Below, piece by piece: positions 62,139-64,000 of a DNA stretch of 64,000 nt. Below the pieces are notes generated by a model, which did not search any database, was not told the origin of the DNA, and saw only the letters and a program-made list of their open reading frames with translations. The translations under genes and the position numbers were made by a program. Source of the DNA: Burkholderia sp. WP9 (GTDB lineage: Bacteria > Pseudomonadota > Gammaproteobacteria > Burkholderiales > Burkholderiaceae); the NCBI RefSeq assembly GCF_900104795.1, contig NZ_FNTG01000001.1, positions 434,001 through 498,000 of the forward strand. The letters are read 5' to 3'. Position 1 is the stretch's first letter; every line of letters begins with the position of its first letter.

Positions 62139-62354
62139 TCAAAACCCGTGGTTGCGCTCACAACCGATCGCGCACGCGATCGTGCCGACAGCGCCAATCA
62201 CGCCTACGCCGATGCCCAATCCAGCCCCTAATCCAAACGTTTCGAGCGTAGTCGAGCAACCTTGCAATCCGCTGGTTCCCGCGAGCGCGGCGATCAACAG
62301 CAGCCACCTCACGTTTGCTCCTGATACCGGGATTTGGCGTACGCGACGATTCAT
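62139..62354 (-). CDS. Small putative lipoprotein with Gly-rich membrane stretch
   Basis: This 71-aa protein has a lipobox GLQGC at about residue 33 after a hydrophobic leader (WLLLIAALAGTSGLQGC). The mature part is very hydrophobic and Gly-rich (FGLGAGLGIGVGVIGAVGTI), like a glycine-zipper segment, and ends with two cysteines nearby (IACAIGCERN). AAGGA lies nine bases before the ATG. The function is unknown. Confidence 0.7.
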   Translation of the reverse strand: MNRRVRQIPVSGANVRWLLLIAALAGTSGLQGCSTTLETFGLGAGLGIGVGVIGAVGTIACAIGCERNHGF

Positions 62355-62670
62355 GTTCTGGTTTCCTTTCTTGTCCCACTCTTAATATCAAAACGACAAA
62401 GCAGCCTTGCTGCGCATGTTAGAGCTCGAGTCCCGGTTGCCAAAACGGGATTAGATAGCCTTAAGGCGAAGCGCTTACTAAAGCTTTCTTGCCGGGTAGA
62501 TATTTGCCTGTCAGCGCAAAGGCATGATGTGAGGTTACGCGTCTTCACGAATGACCATTTTGCGATGATTGGCGGGGATCATGGACTCCTTACGATATCC
62601 TCCGTAGCGTTCCAAAAGCCTTCTTCAAAGGGCGCGGATCGCGATTCTGACCCGCGCCCGACCTCCTGTG
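62355..62670. other. 316-base intergenic region
   Basis: It should contain the promoter of the small lipoprotein (leftward) at its left end and the transcript end of gcd at its right end (hairpin 62629-62660). It is less GC-rich than its surroundings. I see no credible gene in it. Confidence 0.4.
62629..62660 (-). terminator. Hairpin after gcd
   Basis: GGGCGCGG (62630-62637) and CCGCGCCC (62652-62659) are perfect 8-bp arms, 11 bases after the gcd stop when read leftward. On the minus strand the stem is followed by TTTG, a short T-run. Confidence 0.55.
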
Positions 62671-64000
62671 CTACTGCGGCAGCGCGTACGCGATCACATA
62701 ATCGCCAAGCTTGGTGCCGAACGACCCGTGGCCACCCGCGGCGATCAGGATGTACTGGCGGCCATCGATCGAATAGCTCATCGGCGTGGCCTGGCCGCCC
62801 GCGGGCAGACGCGCGCGCCAGACTTCCTTGCCGTTGTTGACATCGAACCCGCGGATATAGTTGTCCGCGGTCGCACCGATGAACGCGACGCCGCCCGCCG
62901 TCACGATCGGCCCGCCGAGCATCGGCATGCCCATCTTGAACGGCAGCGGAATCGGCGAACTGTCGCGCACTGTGCCGATGCGCTTCTTCCACACGATCTC
63001 GTTGGTCTTCAGATCGATCGCCGAAATATAGCCCCACGCCGGCTGTTTGCATGGCAGACCGAGCGGCGAGAGGAACGGGTTCAGCGTCACGCCGTACGGC
63101 AAGCCATATTGCGGCTGGATGCCCGCTTCCGTGCCGCTGCCTTTTGCGCCCGGTTCCGGCTCCGTCGGATTGCCGGGGCCGCGCGGGATCAGACGGGAGA
63201 CGAAGGGCAGGGCGATCGGATTGGCGATGGCGAGCTGACGATCGGTGTCGACGGCAATGCCGCCCCATTCGAACATGCCGAGGTTGCCTGGAAACACCAG
63301 CGTGCCTTGTAGCGAAGGCGGCGTGAACGTGCCTTCATACCGCAGCTTGTGGAACATCACGCGGCATACAAGCTGGTCGAACATCGTCGCGCCCCACATG
63401 TCGGCGTCGGTGAGCAGGTTCTTTGGACGGAACGTGAGATCGGAAAACGGCTGCGTGGGCGAAACATGATCGCCGGGTGCGGCGCCCTGCGGCACCGGCG
63501 TTTCGGGCGCGGGCACGACCAGCGCGCCGGTACGGCGGTCCAGCACGAACAGGTTGCCGGTCTTGGCGGGCGCATACACGACGGGCACCGTCTTGCCGTC
63601 CTTGCCGGTGATATCGGCGAGCGTGGGCTGCGAGGGCTGGTCCATGTCCCACAGATCGTGGTGCGCGGTCTGGTAGAACCACGCCAGCTTGCCTGTCGAT
63701 GCATGCAGCGCCAGCAGGCCGCTCGCATAGCGCTCCTGCAAGGCCGTGCGGTTGCCACCCCAGATGTCCGGCGTCGTCACGCCCATCGGCAAATAGATGA
63801 GGTCGAGTTTCGCGTCGTAGGCGGAGGGCGCCCACGAGTTCGGCGAATTGATGGTGTAGTTTTCGCCCGCGCCCGGAATCTTGTTCGGGTCTTGCGCGCC
63901 CGGATCGAATGCCCACAGCAACTGGCCGGTGCGCACGTCGAAGCCGCGGATCACGCCGGAAGGCTCGCGCGTCGAGAAGTTGTCTTCCACCGCGCCCGCC
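62671..64000 (-). CDS. gcd: Membrane-bound PQQ glucose dehydrogenase, C-terminal part
   Basis: The frame continues off the right edge, so only about the last 440 residues are seen; the N-terminal membrane helices and early propeller blades are missing. The visible part is very close to Gcd of other bacteria: PSGVIRGFDVRTGQLLWAFD, NSPNSWAPSAYDAKLDLIYL, MGVTTPDIWGGNRT and QTAHHDLWDMDQPSQPTL, with a final QYILIAAGGHGS. The enzyme oxidises glucose to gluconolactone in the periplasm using PQQ and ubiquinone, and supports mineral phosphate solubilisation. Confidence 0.95.
   Translation of the reverse strand, partial: AGAVEDNFSTREPSGVIRGFDVRTGQLLWAFDPGAQDPNKIPGAGENYTINSPNSWAPSAYDAKLDLIYLPMGVTTPDIWGGNRTALQERYASGLLALHASTGKLAWFYQTAHHDLWDMDQPSQPTLADITGKDGKTVPVVYAPAKTGNLFVLDRRTGALVVPAPETPVPQGAAPGDHVSPTQPFSDLTFRPKNLLTDADMWGATMFDQLVCRVMFHKLRYEGTFTPPSLQGTLVFPGNLGMFEWGGIAVDTDRQLAIANPIALPFVSRLIPRGPGNPTEPEPGAKGSGTEAGIQPQYGLPYGVTLNPFLSPLGLPCKQPAWGYISAIDLKTNEIVWKKRIGTVRDSSPIPLPFKMGMPMLGGPIVTAGGVAFIGATADNYIRGFDVNNGKEVWRARLPAGGQATPMSYSIDGRQYILIAAGGHGSFGTKLGDYVIAYALPQ

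Overview
The window is about 64 kb of GC-rich chromosome that reads as a beta-proteobacterium of the Burkholderia/Paraburkholderia group. The reasons are a Burkholderia-type rhamnolipid cluster (rhlA, rhlB, MFS pump, rhlC, NodT, EmrA), a DUF3562 protein, a PQQ glucose dehydrogenase, many LysR, GntR and MocR regulators, and high third-position GC. I see no rRNA, insertion sequence, prophage or CRISPR array. The only RNA gene I can support is tRNA-Leu(UAA).

Layout: 0-2.3 kb has a secreted hypothetical protein and a LacI-family regulator flanked by two copies of an operator-like block. 2.4-8.1 kb has tRNA-Leu, a hypothetical protein, a YgjP-type metallopeptidase, an FdhF/YdeP molybdopterin oxidoreductase and a divergent MocR regulator with a small winged-helix protein. 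8.2-10 kb has a BMP-family binding protein with a zinc deaminase. 10-17.6 kb holds single genes: LprI-like, an SH3 protein with a Gly/Pro repeat tail, GAF-PAS-GGDEF-EAL, a flavin disulfide reductase, a cupin and TMEM175.

17.6-28.2 kb is a catabolic locus. A leftward operon carries a Rieske oxygenase of the quaternary-amine type followed by a complete polyamine-type ABC transporter. A rightward operon carries a flavin monooxygenase, RidA, DUF1028 and an M20 deacylase. A LysR regulator lies between them next to a perfect dyad. I infer uptake and oxidative breakdown of an N-methylated or heteroaromatic nitrogen compound. 28.7-37 kb is the rhamnolipid biosynthesis and export cluster, with an ICMT-like carboxyl methyltransferase inserted between rhlA and rhlB. 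37.1-39.9 kb is an arsenic operon (arsR, small ORF, acr3, arsC, arsH).

40-47 kb has an IlvD/Edd dehydratase, an SDR with a divergent LysR, DUF3562, a basic RHH-like protein, a PhoU homologue and a CPA1 antiporter. 47.4-52.4 kb is an organosulfur uptake and oxidation locus (LLM monooxygenase, SfnB-like flavoprotein, SsuABC-type transporter). 52.7-56.9 kb is a sugar-acid pathway (DHDPS-family enzyme, arabinonate-type dehydratase, FadR-type GntR regulator, EthD-like protein). 57-61.4 kb has a MocR regulator divergent from a DadA-like oxidase and a branched-chain-amino-acid-type binding protein. The right end has small hypotheticals and the C-terminal part of gcd, cut by the window edge.

Functions are read from motifs, lengths and gene order only; no database search was possible.
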